Shown in pieces: positions 1-5,754 of a stretch of 5,754 bases of DNA. The notes beneath the pieces are model-generated. The model was not told the DNA's origin, made no database searches, and saw nothing but the letters and a program-made list of their open reading frames with translations. This DNA comes from Betaproteobacteria bacterium. Its GTDB lineage: Bacteria; Pseudomonadota; Gammaproteobacteria; Burkholderiales; Rhodocyclaceae. A program made the position numbers and the translations under genes. Where the stretch lies: assembly GCA_016880375.1 (NCBI GenBank), contig JAEHDO010000337.1:1-5754 (forward strand). The letters run 5' to 3'. How positions within the stretch are numbered: position 1 is the stretch's first letter; every line of letters begins with the position of its first letter.

Positions 1-25
1 TCCTCGACACGGAAACTTGAGCAAG

Positions 26-52
26 AAAAACGGCAGCCGAGGCTGCCGTTTC
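26..52. terminator. Hairpin terminator, possibly bidirectional
   Basis: The arms CGGCAGCC (31-38) and GGCTGCCG (41-48) are perfectly complementary. They are flanked by AAAAA on the left and TTT on the right, so the stem can extend and the structure looks terminator-like read from either strand, although the T-run on the + strand is only three bases. It probably ends whatever gene lies upstream of the window and isolates the tRNA gene that starts 17 bases later. The 25 bases before it show no recognisable coding end. Confidence 0.75.
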
Positions 53-68
53 AGTATCATCCTGCCGG

Positions 69-250
<182 letters not shown>

Positions 251-394
251 ACCAACTCACAGGCTTAAGAGTCGCCTCTCGAAGTGACTTTCTCCCGGCC
301 GTGTGCAAAACGTGAAATCACCAACACGTTCTCACCCAGACCGAATCGCCTGTCGGCGCGGACCGCACGGCATCAGCGGCGTCAAAAATACTGG

Positions 395-435
395 ACATTT
401 CCGCATTTCATCCAGCAAAATGATTTTTGAAATGT
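395..435. promoter_or_regulatory. Overlapping inverted repeats, candidate operator/promoter region
   Basis: ACATTTC (395-401) is complementary to GAAATGT (429-435), and CATTTCA (404-410) is complementary to TGAAATG (428-434). Two left arms can therefore compete for the same right arm. The right arm contains TTGAAA (427-432), a good match to a sigma-70 -35 box, but I find only weak -10 candidates at proper spacing, such as TTGAAT at 451-456. The patch is visibly richer in A and T than its surroundings and lies about 125 bp before the first start codon, a plausible place for a regulated promoter. A promoter or binding site is suggested by position and symmetry only. Confidence 0.3.
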
Positions 436-550
436 TAGCCTGTACTTTGATTGAATCCTTGCAGCCCCGCTAGACATTGCTTGGCTTGAAACGGCCGAAT
501 TCGACCCTGCTCAAGGCGGGCAAGGCCTGACCATCGGTTTTTTTGCTGAC

Positions 551-555
551 AGGAG
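551..555 (+). promoter_or_regulatory. Ribosome-binding site deciding the bdhA start
   Basis: AGGAG sits five bases before ATG 561. The reading frame is open back to a TTG at 543, which would put this site inside the coding region and add six residues before the MLKGKVAVVTG start that is normal for the family. The ATG at 561 is therefore preferred. Confidence 0.8.
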
Positions 556-560
556 CGCAG

Positions 561-1340
561 ATGTTGAAGGGAAAAGTGGCGGTAGTCACCGGTTCGACCA
601 GCGGCATAGGGCTGGGCATCGCGCGTGCGCTTGCTTCGGCCGGAGCGGACATCCTGCTCAACGGTTTCGGTCCGCGAGAACAAATCGATGCCTTGTGCGG
701 CGACCTGGTTAAGGAGGGCGTCAGGGCCGTCTACAACCCGGCCGACATGTCCAGGGCCGATGACATCGAGGCCATGATCGCATTCGCCACGCGCGAACTG
801 GGCCGGGTCGATATCGTTGTCAACAACGCCGGCATTCAGCACACGGCGCCGGTGGAGGAGTTTCCGGTCGATCGCTGGGATGCAATCATCGCAATCAATC
901 TTTCCGCCGCCTTCCATGTGATCCGGGCGGCGCTGCCGCAAATGAAAGCACGTGGCTGGGGCCGCATCATCAATATCTCCTCGGTTCATGGACTGGTCGC
1001 CTCGTCCAACAAGGCTGCCTACGTTGCCGCCAAGCACGGGCTCATCGGCCTCACCAAGGTGGTGGCGCTGGAGACGGCGACCAGCGGCGTGACCTGCAAC
1101 GCCATCTGTCCCGGCTGGGTGCTGACCCCGCTGGTGCAAAAGCAGATCGACGACATGGCGGCGCGCGACAAGCTGACGGCCGAGCAGGCGCGTGCGCGAC
1201 TGCTCGGCGAAAAGCAGCCCTCGCAGGCGTTCGCAACGCCCGAGCAGCTCGGCCAGATGGCGGTGTTTCTTTGCTCGGATGCCGCCTCGCAGATCCGCGG
1301 AGCAGCCCTGCCGATGGACGGCGCCTGGCTGGCGCAATAG
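561..1340 (+). CDS. bdhA: D-3-hydroxybutyrate dehydrogenase (SDR family)
   Basis: This 259-residue cytoplasmic enzyme oxidises D-3-hydroxybutyrate to acetoacetate with NAD+, in ketone-body or poly-3-hydroxybutyrate breakdown. It is a classical short-chain dehydrogenase of the usual length for the family. It has the cofactor motif TGSTSGIG (10-17), NNAG (88-91), and the catalytic set Asn113, Ser141, Tyr154 and Lys158 in YVAAK. Residues known to hold 3-hydroxybutyrate in the Pseudomonas fragi enzyme all have counterparts here, shifted by one: Gln93, Ser141, His143, Lys151, Tyr154, Trp186 and Gln195. This makes the substrate call much stronger than a generic SDR assignment. The ATG at 561 follows AGGAG by five bases. 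The CoA-transferase subunit A gene begins 32 bases after the stop, consistent with an operon in which acetoacetate made here is activated next. From memory the sequence closely resembles Ralstonia BDH. A related 3-hydroxyacid substrate cannot be fully excluded. Confidence 0.92.
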   Translation: MLKGKVAVVTGSTSGIGLGIARALASAGADILLNGFGPREQIDALCGDLVKEGVRAVYNPADMSRADDIEAMIAFATRELGRVDIVVNNAGIQHTAPVEEFPVDRWDAIIAINLSAAFHVIRAALPQMKARGWGRIINISSVHGLVASSNKAAYVAAKHGLIGLTKVVALETATSGVTCNAICPGWVLTPLVQKQIDDMAARDKLTAEQARARLLGEKQPSQAFATPEQLGQMAVFLCSDAASQIRGAALPMDGAWLAQ

Positions 1341-1372
1341 CAGCGGGCCGCTGACAACCGACTGGAGCCAGC

Positions 1373-2020
1373 ATGCAGACGATTCAAATCAGCGAGGCGG
1401 TGGCGAAGATCCCCGACGGGGCAAGCCTGATGATCGGCGGCTTCATGGCCGTCGGTTCGCCGGGACGCATCATCGACGAGCTGGTGCGGCAGGGCAAGCG
1501 GGGTCTGACTGTGATCGCAAACGATACGGCGATGCCCGGCGTAGGCATCGGCAAACTGATTCACGCCCGTCTCGTGAGCAAGGCGATCGTGAGCCACATC
1601 GGCCTCAATCCCGAAACCCAGCAGCAGATGATCGCGGGTGAGCTGCAGGTGGAGCTCGTGCCGCAGGGTACCCTGATTGAGCGCATCCGTGCCGGCGGGT
1701 ACGGGCTAGGGGGCATCCTTACCGCTACCGGAGTGGGAACCCTGGTCGAGGAAGGAAAGCAGAAGGTGACGGTGGGCGGCAAGGACTATCTGGTCGAACC
1801 CGCACTGCATGCGGATTTTGCGCTGGTGAATGCATTCCTGGCCGACTACCTTGGCAACCTTGCCTACGCGCTCACTGCCCGCAATTTCAATCCGGTCATC
1901 GCGATGGCTGCCGACACGGTGATCGTGGACGCCGACAACATCGTGCCGGTGGGGGTCATCTCCCCCGATCATGTCATGACGCCAAGCTCAATCGTCGACT
2001 ATCTCATTGCCCAGGAGTAA
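1373..2020 (+). CDS. atoD: Acetoacetate/acetate CoA-transferase subunit A (AtoD-like)
   Basis: This 215-residue protein is the alpha subunit of a two-subunit family I CoA-transferase, which moves CoA from a donor such as acetyl-CoA or succinyl-CoA onto acetoacetate. Residues 15-30 (DGASLMIGGFMAVGSP) match the family signature D-G-x2-hydrophobic3-G-G-F-x3-G-x-P exactly. The glycine-rich GGYGLGG stretch, followed by TGVGT and VEEGKQ, is typical of AtoD. The end, from SARNFNP-like (here TARNFNP) to PDHVMTP, also follows E. coli AtoD closely. The start is ATG 1373 with GGAG at 1364-1367, five bases away. The stop at 2018-2020 is six bases from the start of subunit B, whose ribosome-binding site lies inside the last codons of this gene, so the two subunits are probably translationally coupled. 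The CoA donor cannot be read from the sequence; ScoA or CtfA would be equivalent names. Confidence 0.9.
   Translation: MQTIQISEAVAKIPDGASLMIGGFMAVGSPGRIIDELVRQGKRGLTVIANDTAMPGVGIGKLIHARLVSKAIVSHIGLNPETQQQMIAGELQVELVPQGTLIERIRAGGYGLGGILTATGVGTLVEEGKQKVTVGGKDYLVEPALHADFALVNAFLADYLGNLAYALTARNFNPVIAMAADTVIVDADNIVPVGVISPDHVMTPSSIVDYLIAQE
2013..2017 (+). promoter_or_regulatory. Ribosome-binding site of subunit B inside the end of atoD
   Basis: AGGAG lies in the last codons of atoD, just before its TAA stop, and is eight bases from GTG 2026. Ribosomes finishing subunit A would be placed to start subunit B, which favours equal amounts of the two. It also supports GTG 2026 over the nearby ATG at 2030, which is in another frame. 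Confidence 0.75.
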
Positions 2021-2025
2021 TTCGC

Positions 2026-2679
2026 GTGGATGCCCAGACCGTCATTGCCAAACGCATCGCGCTCGAACTGCGCGATGGCATGCTCGTGAACCTCGGCATC
2101 GGCATTCCCACCCAGGTCGCGAATTTCGTGCCCCCTGGCATTCGCGTCTTCTTCCAGTCCGAAAACGGCCTGATCGGCACCGGCGCCGTGCCGGACGAGG
2201 GGATGCATCATCGCTTGCTGACCGATGCCGGCGGCCGGCCCGTGACGGCACTGCCCGGCGCCTGCACCTTCGACAGCGCCATGTCGTTCGGCCTGATTCG
2301 CGGTGGCCACCTCGACATGACCGTGCTCGGCGGTTTGCAGGTCGACAGCAGCGGCAAGCTCGCCAACTGGACGATCCCGGGCAAGATGGTCCCGGGCATG
2401 GGCGGCGCCATGGATCTGGCTTCCGGTGCGAAGCGCGTGGTGATCGCGATGCAGCACACCGCCAAGGGCAAGTCGAAGCTCGTCAAGCAATGCACGCTGC
2501 CGCTCACCACGGCCCGCCCGATCGATCTGCTTGTCACCGAGCTGGCCGTCGTGGCGTTTCCGGAAGGCCGAGCCACGTTGCTGGAAACCGCGCCCGGCGT
2601 GTCGGTTGAACAGGTCGTCGCCGCGACGGAAGCGGCGCTGGTGATTCCTGATCGTGTGGCGGTAATGAATATCCAGTAG
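2026..2679 (+). CDS. atoA: Acetoacetate/acetate CoA-transferase subunit B (AtoA-like)
   Basis: This 217-residue beta subunit carries the catalytic glutamate that forms the CoA thioester intermediate. Residues 43-51 (FQSENGLIG) match the family signature [LF]-[HQ]-S-E-N-G-[LIVF]2-[GA], so Glu46 is the expected catalytic residue. Other typical segments are VNLGIGIPT (21-29), DSAMSF, IRGGH, LGGLQVD, and PGKMVPGMGGAMDL. The GTG start at 2026 gives an N-terminus MDAQ..IAKR that lines up with E. coli AtoA (MDAK..IARR), and the ribosome-binding site supports it. With subunit A it would convert acetoacetate to acetoacetyl-CoA, which a thiolase (not in this window) would split to acetyl-CoA. The gene ends 66 bases before the next one. 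A small hairpin (2710-2714 with 2718-2722) lies in that gap but has no T-run, so it is not a terminator. Confidence 0.9.
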   Translation: MDAQTVIAKRIALELRDGMLVNLGIGIPTQVANFVPPGIRVFFQSENGLIGTGAVPDEGMHHRLLTDAGGRPVTALPGACTFDSAMSFGLIRGGHLDMTVLGGLQVDSSGKLANWTIPGKMVPGMGGAMDLASGAKRVVIAMQHTAKGKSKLVKQCTLPLTTARPIDLLVTELAVVAFPEGRATLLETAPGVSVEQVVAATEAALVIPDRVAVMNIQ

Positions 2680-2745
2680 GGCGTCCCGGGAAAGCGTATC
2701 CCTGCGGCCGTCGCGGCGCGACAAGAACGAAAGGACAAGGGTGGG

Positions 2746-3606
2746 ATGCCTCGCGTAAAAGTCGGGAACCTGCAGATCAACTACACCGAGCATGGCGCGG
2801 GCAATAACGTTGTGCTCGCAGTGCATGGCAACCTTGGCTGCGCCGATTGGCTGGACCTGGTGCTGCCGCTTCTGCCGCAGACGATCCGTGTCATCGCTGC
2901 CGAATGGCGCGGCTGCGGCGACTCCGACAAGCCGGAACCCGCGCAAGACTACTCCAACTACTCGATGGAGACGCATGCGCTCGACATGCTCGGCCTGGTC
3001 GATGCGCTCGGCATCGACCGCTGCCATCTCTATGGACACTCGACCGGGGGCATCATCTGCTCGCACATGCTCTCGCTGCAGCCGGGACGCTTCAGCAAGG
3101 TGCTGTTGCTCGACCCGGTAACGCCGCTCGGCCTTCAGCTCGCGCCCGGACAGATCGGCGTACTCTCCCAGATGAAATCCGATCCCGATGTCGCCTTCGC
3201 CGGCCTGGCCAGCGCAGCGCCGACGCTGTTTCGGCCCGAGTCGCTGGTTGCAGGCCAAATGCCGCAGTTTGCGGACACCACAACAGAGCTGCAGCGGGGC
3301 CTGTTCCGGCACCTGGTGGATCGCACGCGCGTACTTTCGGACGGAATATGGTTCGGCACGCCGCATAATCTTGCACTCGAATGGGACTCGAGGGCGCTCG
3401 CCGCAAAGATGCCGGCAATGGCCCACGAACATCTGGTGCTATATGGCAAACTTGATTACTGGATACCGCGCGACCACATCGATGAAATGGCCAGGACACT
3501 GCCCAATTGCCGGCTTGAAGTTTTTCCATACGTCGGGCATTCGATGAGCCTCGAAGTGCCGCTGCTGTTCGCTCGCGTGTTCAGCGACTATTTCTCGGCA
3601 GGCTAG
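2746..3606 (+). CDS. Cytoplasmic alpha/beta hydrolase, substrate unknown
   Basis: This 286-residue single-domain alpha/beta-fold hydrolase has no signal peptide. The likely catalytic triad is Ser99 in GHSTGG (97-102), Asp237 in GKLDYWIP, and His265 in VGHSM. HGN at 27-29 forms the oxyanion-hole region, and WRGCGDSDKP (54-63) is the usual strand-4 loop. A cap region of about 90 residues falls between roughly 125 and 215. The fold includes esterases, haloalkane dehalogenases, epoxide hydrolases and C-C hydrolases. Dehalogenase is disfavoured because the nucleophile is Ser, not Asp. The start is ATG 2746 after an AAGGACAAGG-type purine-rich stretch. Its place directly after the 3-hydroxybutyrate and acetoacetate genes suggests that it releases a short hydroxy- or oxo-acid from an ester or diketone inside the cell, but this is inferred from context only. 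The fold assignment is near certain; the reaction is not. Confidence 0.85.
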   Translation: MPRVKVGNLQINYTEHGAGNNVVLAVHGNLGCADWLDLVLPLLPQTIRVIAAEWRGCGDSDKPEPAQDYSNYSMETHALDMLGLVDALGIDRCHLYGHSTGGIICSHMLSLQPGRFSKVLLLDPVTPLGLQLAPGQIGVLSQMKSDPDVAFAGLASAAPTLFRPESLVAGQMPQFADTTTELQRGLFRHLVDRTRVLSDGIWFGTPHNLALEWDSRALAAKMPAMAHEHLVLYGKLDYWIPRDHIDEMARTLPNCRLEVFPYVGHSMSLEVPLLFARVFSDYFSAG

Positions 3607-3640
3607 TGCCGTCGTCAGCAATGGCGCCAACTGGCAAGGG

Positions 3641-3683
3641 GGAGGACTGGAAAATGAAACCAAGGAGGACTGGAAAGTGAAAC
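3641..3683 (+). repeat. Tandem duplication of a translation start signal
   Basis: The 20-base unit GGAGGACTGG-AAA-rTG-AAAC occurs at 3641-3660 and 3664-3683 with a period of 23 bp and a single mismatch (A3654 versus G3677). Each unit contains its own GGAGG and a start codon exactly eight bases after it, ATG in the first and GTG in the second. Because 23 is not a multiple of three, the two starts are in different frames. Confidence 0.9.
3654..3680 (+). other. Possible leader mini-ORF ending on the hydrolase start
   Basis: The first repeat unit starts an eight-residue reading frame, MKPRRTGK. Its TGA stop (3678-3680) overlaps the GTG start of the large exported hydrolase (3677-3679), giving GTGA. 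The ribosome-binding site GGAGG at 3641-3645 is well placed. The same frame is also open from an ATG at 3621, which would give 19 residues but has no good ribosome-binding site. If translated, it would couple initiation at the GTG to termination of the leader. It may equally be a by-product of the duplication. The short peptide itself resembles no known product. Confidence 0.4.
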
Positions 3684-5754
3684 AGCAATCGATCCCGCTA
3701 AAATTCTGGAACGGGCTGGCATTGCTGGCCCTTCTGCTCGCCGCCGGACCTGCGCTGGCGCAACAGCCCCTGACCCCGCGCTCGGTGGTAGCCGGACTGG
3801 ACAAGCTGAAACAGACCTATGAAGTGAAGAACTTCCGCATCGGCGGCAAGTACGATCTCGCCAATCCGAAGTCCTGGGAGAACGGCGCCGAAGGCGGCAC
3901 CACCCTCGAATCGCTCGGCGCCGCACCGGCACGCACGGCTTACATCGCCGTCGGCACGCCGAAGCGCAACGCCAAGGGCGAGATTGACAACGCCATCGTC
4001 ATCAATTCCTACTACTCCGGCGACGCCACGGCGATGTACAACAACTGGTACGCCGGCCAAGCCGGCAACGGCTTCTCCGGCGGCGCGCTGGTCGGCCCCG
4101 GCCTGCTCTTCGACACCGACCGCTTCTATGTCGTCTTCGTCGATGCGCTGGGCCTGTGGGGGGCCTCCAAGCCTTCCGACGGCCTCGGCCGCAAGTTCCC
4201 GGTTTACAGCTACTACGACGTGGTGCAGCTCAACTACCGCCTGCTGCGCGACCACCTCAAGGTGGGCCATGTCGTGCTCGCCACCGGCGCCTCCATGGGC
4301 GGCACGCAGGCCTACTACTGGGGCCTGATGCATCCCGGCTTCGTCGACGCCATCATGCCGATCGGCGGCGCCACCGCCACCGACGGCGAGGGCCAGGTGG
4401 CGGCCTGGACCTTCCAACTGGCCAAGGCCGCGCTGGAATCCGACCCGGTGTGGGTCGAGACCAAGGGCGACTACTACAAGCTGCCCAAGGAGAAACACCC
4501 GAACAAGGGCGTCGAGTTCCACTGGTCGGCCCTGTCGATCACCGGCTACGATCTCAACTACCGCCAGTCGCTGGGCTGGGACGCCGTCTCCAAGGAAGTG
4601 TTCACCTGGGAGCCCGATCCGCGCATGGGCCCCAACGCCGGCGCCAACTTGAAGAACCTGGCGAAGATCTTCGACGGCGTCGACCTCTGGTACCGCGACA
4701 CCGTAGGCGAGATCCACAACGTCAACAAGCTGCTGCCGCAGATCAAGGCGCGCACGCTGGTCGTGCATATCGAGAACGACCAGTGGCTGATCTCGGACAA
4801 GGCCAAGGCCGCCGTGCAGGCCATCCCCGGCGCGCAGTACGTCAGCTTCCCCGATCCGACGGCGCACTACGCGGTATTCAAGGCGCTCAACACCCTGAAG
4901 CCGAATCCGATTTTCGACACCTACATGCGCGACATCGGCATCATCGCCGACAAGAGCATCGTCTGCGAGGCGAAGAACTACCGCTCGCCGCGCATCAACA
5001 TGAAGCCCGACCCGGCCAAGTCGTTCTGGAAGGACGAGATGGTCTCGCCCTTCCCGGTCAAGTACGCCAAGGTCAAGGACAAGCGCGGCGTCGAATGGGA
5101 AATCGGCTACATGGACGAGTACTGCGGCAAGTCGGCCAATCCGCCGACCCTGGTCGTGGTGCACGGCAAGGGCGCCTTCGCCGCGCACTACGGCTACCTG
5201 ATCAAGTACGCCGTCGAGCGCGGCTTCCGCGTCATCGCACCCGACATGCCGCAGTGGGGCACTTCCGGCCCGGGCAACCTCGACAAGCCGATGACCCGCA
5301 CGCTGGACGACGTACGCGACGCCTTCCATGGCCTGGTCGTCGGCAAGCTGGGCGTCAAGAAGGCCTATTACCACGGCCACTCGCTCGGCGGCCAGACCGT
5401 GCTCGGCTACGCCATGCGCTTCCCCGAGGCGGTGCAGGGGCTGATCCTGGAGGGCCCGGCCGGCCTCGAGGAATATCCGAAGTTCCTCAAGATGGGGGAC
5501 AAGGAATATCCGATCTGCGACAAGTCGATCGCCTATGACCTGCGCGCCTGGAAGGCGGCCTACGACCCGATGGGCCTAGTCGACGGCGAGATCAAGAAGA
5601 CGCCGCAGGCGGTGCGCGATTTCTTCTACTTCAGGAAGCGCGCCCCGGACGGCAGCGAGATGCCGAGCGCCGCCGGCTACTTCTTCAACGACACCGAGTA
5701 CGCGCGCCTGCACACCGACCAGCGCATCGCCATGATCACCGGCAACAAGCGCGA
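3677..5754 (+). CDS. Exported protein with two tandem alpha/beta-hydrolase domains (3' end outside window)
   Basis: The frame is open for 692 codons to the window edge, so the C-terminus is missing. Residues 1-28 form a Sec signal peptide: Lys near the start, a hydrophobic core LALLALLLAAG, and a cleavage site ALA|QQ after Ala28. Domain 1 (about 35-420) resembles the homoserine acetyltransferase (MetX)-like branch of the fold, with nucleophile Ser206 in GASMGG (204-209) and likely partners Asp368 in ENDQW and His397 in TAHY. Domain 2 (about 430 to the end) has HGKG at 496-499 and nucleophile Ser569 in GHSLGG; its acid and His lie beyond the window. Both active sites look intact so far. Domain 1 is unlikely to make O-acetylhomoserine, because the protein is exported and carries a second hydrolase. 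A periplasmic or secreted esterase, lactonase or polyester-oligomer hydrolase is plausible but unproven. GTG 3677, after GGAGG, is chosen because the signal peptide follows directly. The codon third positions in the mature part are markedly richer in G and C than in the preceding genes. Confidence 0.85.
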   Translation, partial: MKQQSIPLKFWNGLALLALLLAAGPALAQQPLTPRSVVAGLDKLKQTYEVKNFRIGGKYDLANPKSWENGAEGGTTLESLGAAPARTAYIAVGTPKRNAKGEIDNAIVINSYYSGDATAMYNNWYAGQAGNGFSGGALVGPGLLFDTDRFYVVFVDALGLWGASKPSDGLGRKFPVYSYYDVVQLNYRLLRDHLKVGHVVLATGASMGGTQAYYWGLMHPGFVDAIMPIGGATATDGEGQVAAWTFQLAKAALESDPVWVETKGDYYKLPKEKHPNKGVEFHWSALSITGYDLNYRQSLGWDAVSKEVFTWEPDPRMGPNAGANLKNLAKIFDGVDLWYRDTVGEIHNVNKLLPQIKARTLVVHIENDQWLISDKAKAAVQAIPGAQYVSFPDPTAHYAVFKALNTLKPNPIFDTYMRDIGIIADKSIVCEAKNYRSPRINMKPDPAKSFWKDEMVSPFPVKYAKVKDKRGVEWEIGYMDEYCGKSANPPTLVVVHGKGAFAAHYGYLIKYAVERGFRVIAPDMPQWGTSGPGNLDKPMTRTLDDVRDAFHGLVVGKLGVKKAYYHGHSLGGQTVLGYAMRFPEAVQGLILEGPAGLEEYPKFLKMGDKEYPICDKSIAYDLRAWKAAYDPMGLVDGEIKKTPQAVRDFFYFRKRAPDGSEMPSAAGYFFNDTEYARLHTDQRIAMITGNKR

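Larger units (their letters stand above)
251..560. other. Non-coding interval upstream of the ketone-body genes
   Basis: No credible gene is present on either strand here. The interval contains an inverted repeat, AACGTG (309-314) with CACGTT (325-330), spaced by 10 nt, which could be a weak hairpin or an operator. It also contains an AT-rich patch around 384-460 with overlapping inverted repeats. A run of seven T at 538-544 lies just before the ribosome-binding site of the first gene. There is no good stem in front of it, so it is not called a terminator. No clear terminator follows the tRNA copy, so read-through from the tRNA into the downstream genes is possible. Confidence 0.5.

Noticed and set aside
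512..544. Terminator ending in the T7 run before bdhA
   Set aside because: Only a three-pair stem (ACC/GGT) lies directly before the T-run, and the run is followed at once by the ribosome-binding site of the first gene.
543..560. Alternative TTG start for bdhA at 543
   Set aside because: It has no ribosome-binding site in front and would place AGGAG inside the coding region. The family normally starts at the methionine encoded at 561.
435..1337. 300-codon open frame on the minus strand
   Set aside because: It is the shadow of the 3-hydroxybutyrate dehydrogenase gene, with arginine- and histidine-rich composition and no motif.
1999..3432. 477-codon open frame on the minus strand
   Set aside because: It crosses atoA and the cytoplasmic hydrolase, both of which have complete family motifs on the + strand. 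The antisense product is rich in R, H and Q with no known motif.
2746..3606. Haloalkane dehalogenase as the function of the cytoplasmic hydrolase
   Set aside because: The nucleophile elbow carries Ser99 (GHSTGG), not the aspartate needed for dehalogenation.
3677..4950. Homoserine O-acetyltransferase (metX) as the function of domain 1
   Set aside because: The protein has a signal peptide and a second hydrolase domain, and its nucleophile motif is GASMGG rather than the usual GGSMGG. Only fold-level similarity is supported.
3698..5380. 560-codon open frame on the minus strand
   Set aside because: It lies opposite the exported hydrolase, whose near-constant G/C third positions remove stop codons from the antisense frame. 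Its translation is low-complexity (rich in V, G, A, R, D, H) with no recognisable domain.
4156..5538. 460-codon open frame on the + strand in another frame
   Set aside because: It overlaps the exported hydrolase, whose frame shows a signal peptide and two nucleophile elbows. The alternative product is arginine-, glycine- and alanine-rich and lacks domains.

Overview
The window reads as a piece of a GC-rich proteobacterial chromosome, most likely a betaproteobacterium. I base this on the close resemblance of the first enzyme to Ralstonia-type 3-hydroxybutyrate dehydrogenase, on AtoD/AtoA-like CoA-transferase subunits, and on a tRNA with an encoded CCA tail. The genus cannot be fixed from the sequence alone.

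Layout. Bases 1-52 end in a short, nearly symmetrical hairpin terminator. A complete CAU-anticodon tRNA follows (69-145); its sequence points to tRNA-Ile2 (lysidine-modified) rather than elongator tRNA-Met. Directly downstream (178-250) lies a decayed tRNA-like copy. Its 3' 43 nt match the intact gene at 42 positions, while its 5' half is shortened and divergent. Bases 251-560 hold no gene, but they contain an AT-rich patch with overlapping inverted repeats that probably carries the control region for the genes downstream.

All protein genes are on the + strand with short gaps and look like one transcription unit: D-3-hydroxybutyrate dehydrogenase (561-1340), acetoacetate CoA-transferase subunits A (1373-2020) and B (2026-2679), a cytoplasmic alpha/beta hydrolase (2746-3606), and a large exported protein with two alpha/beta-hydrolase domains in tandem (3677 to beyond the window end). 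The first three encode a ketone-body route: D-3-hydroxybutyrate to acetoacetate to acetoacetyl-CoA. The two hydrolases suggest that the cluster also releases the substrate from an ester or related precursor, first outside the cytoplasmic membrane and then inside the cell. That link is inference, because neither hydrolase can be given a substrate from sequence alone.

The most unusual points are the two-headed exported hydrolase, the exact 23-bp-period duplication of its ribosome-binding site and start codon (ATG in copy 1, GTG in copy 2, out of frame with each other), and the asymmetric tRNA remnant, which resembles an integration scar.
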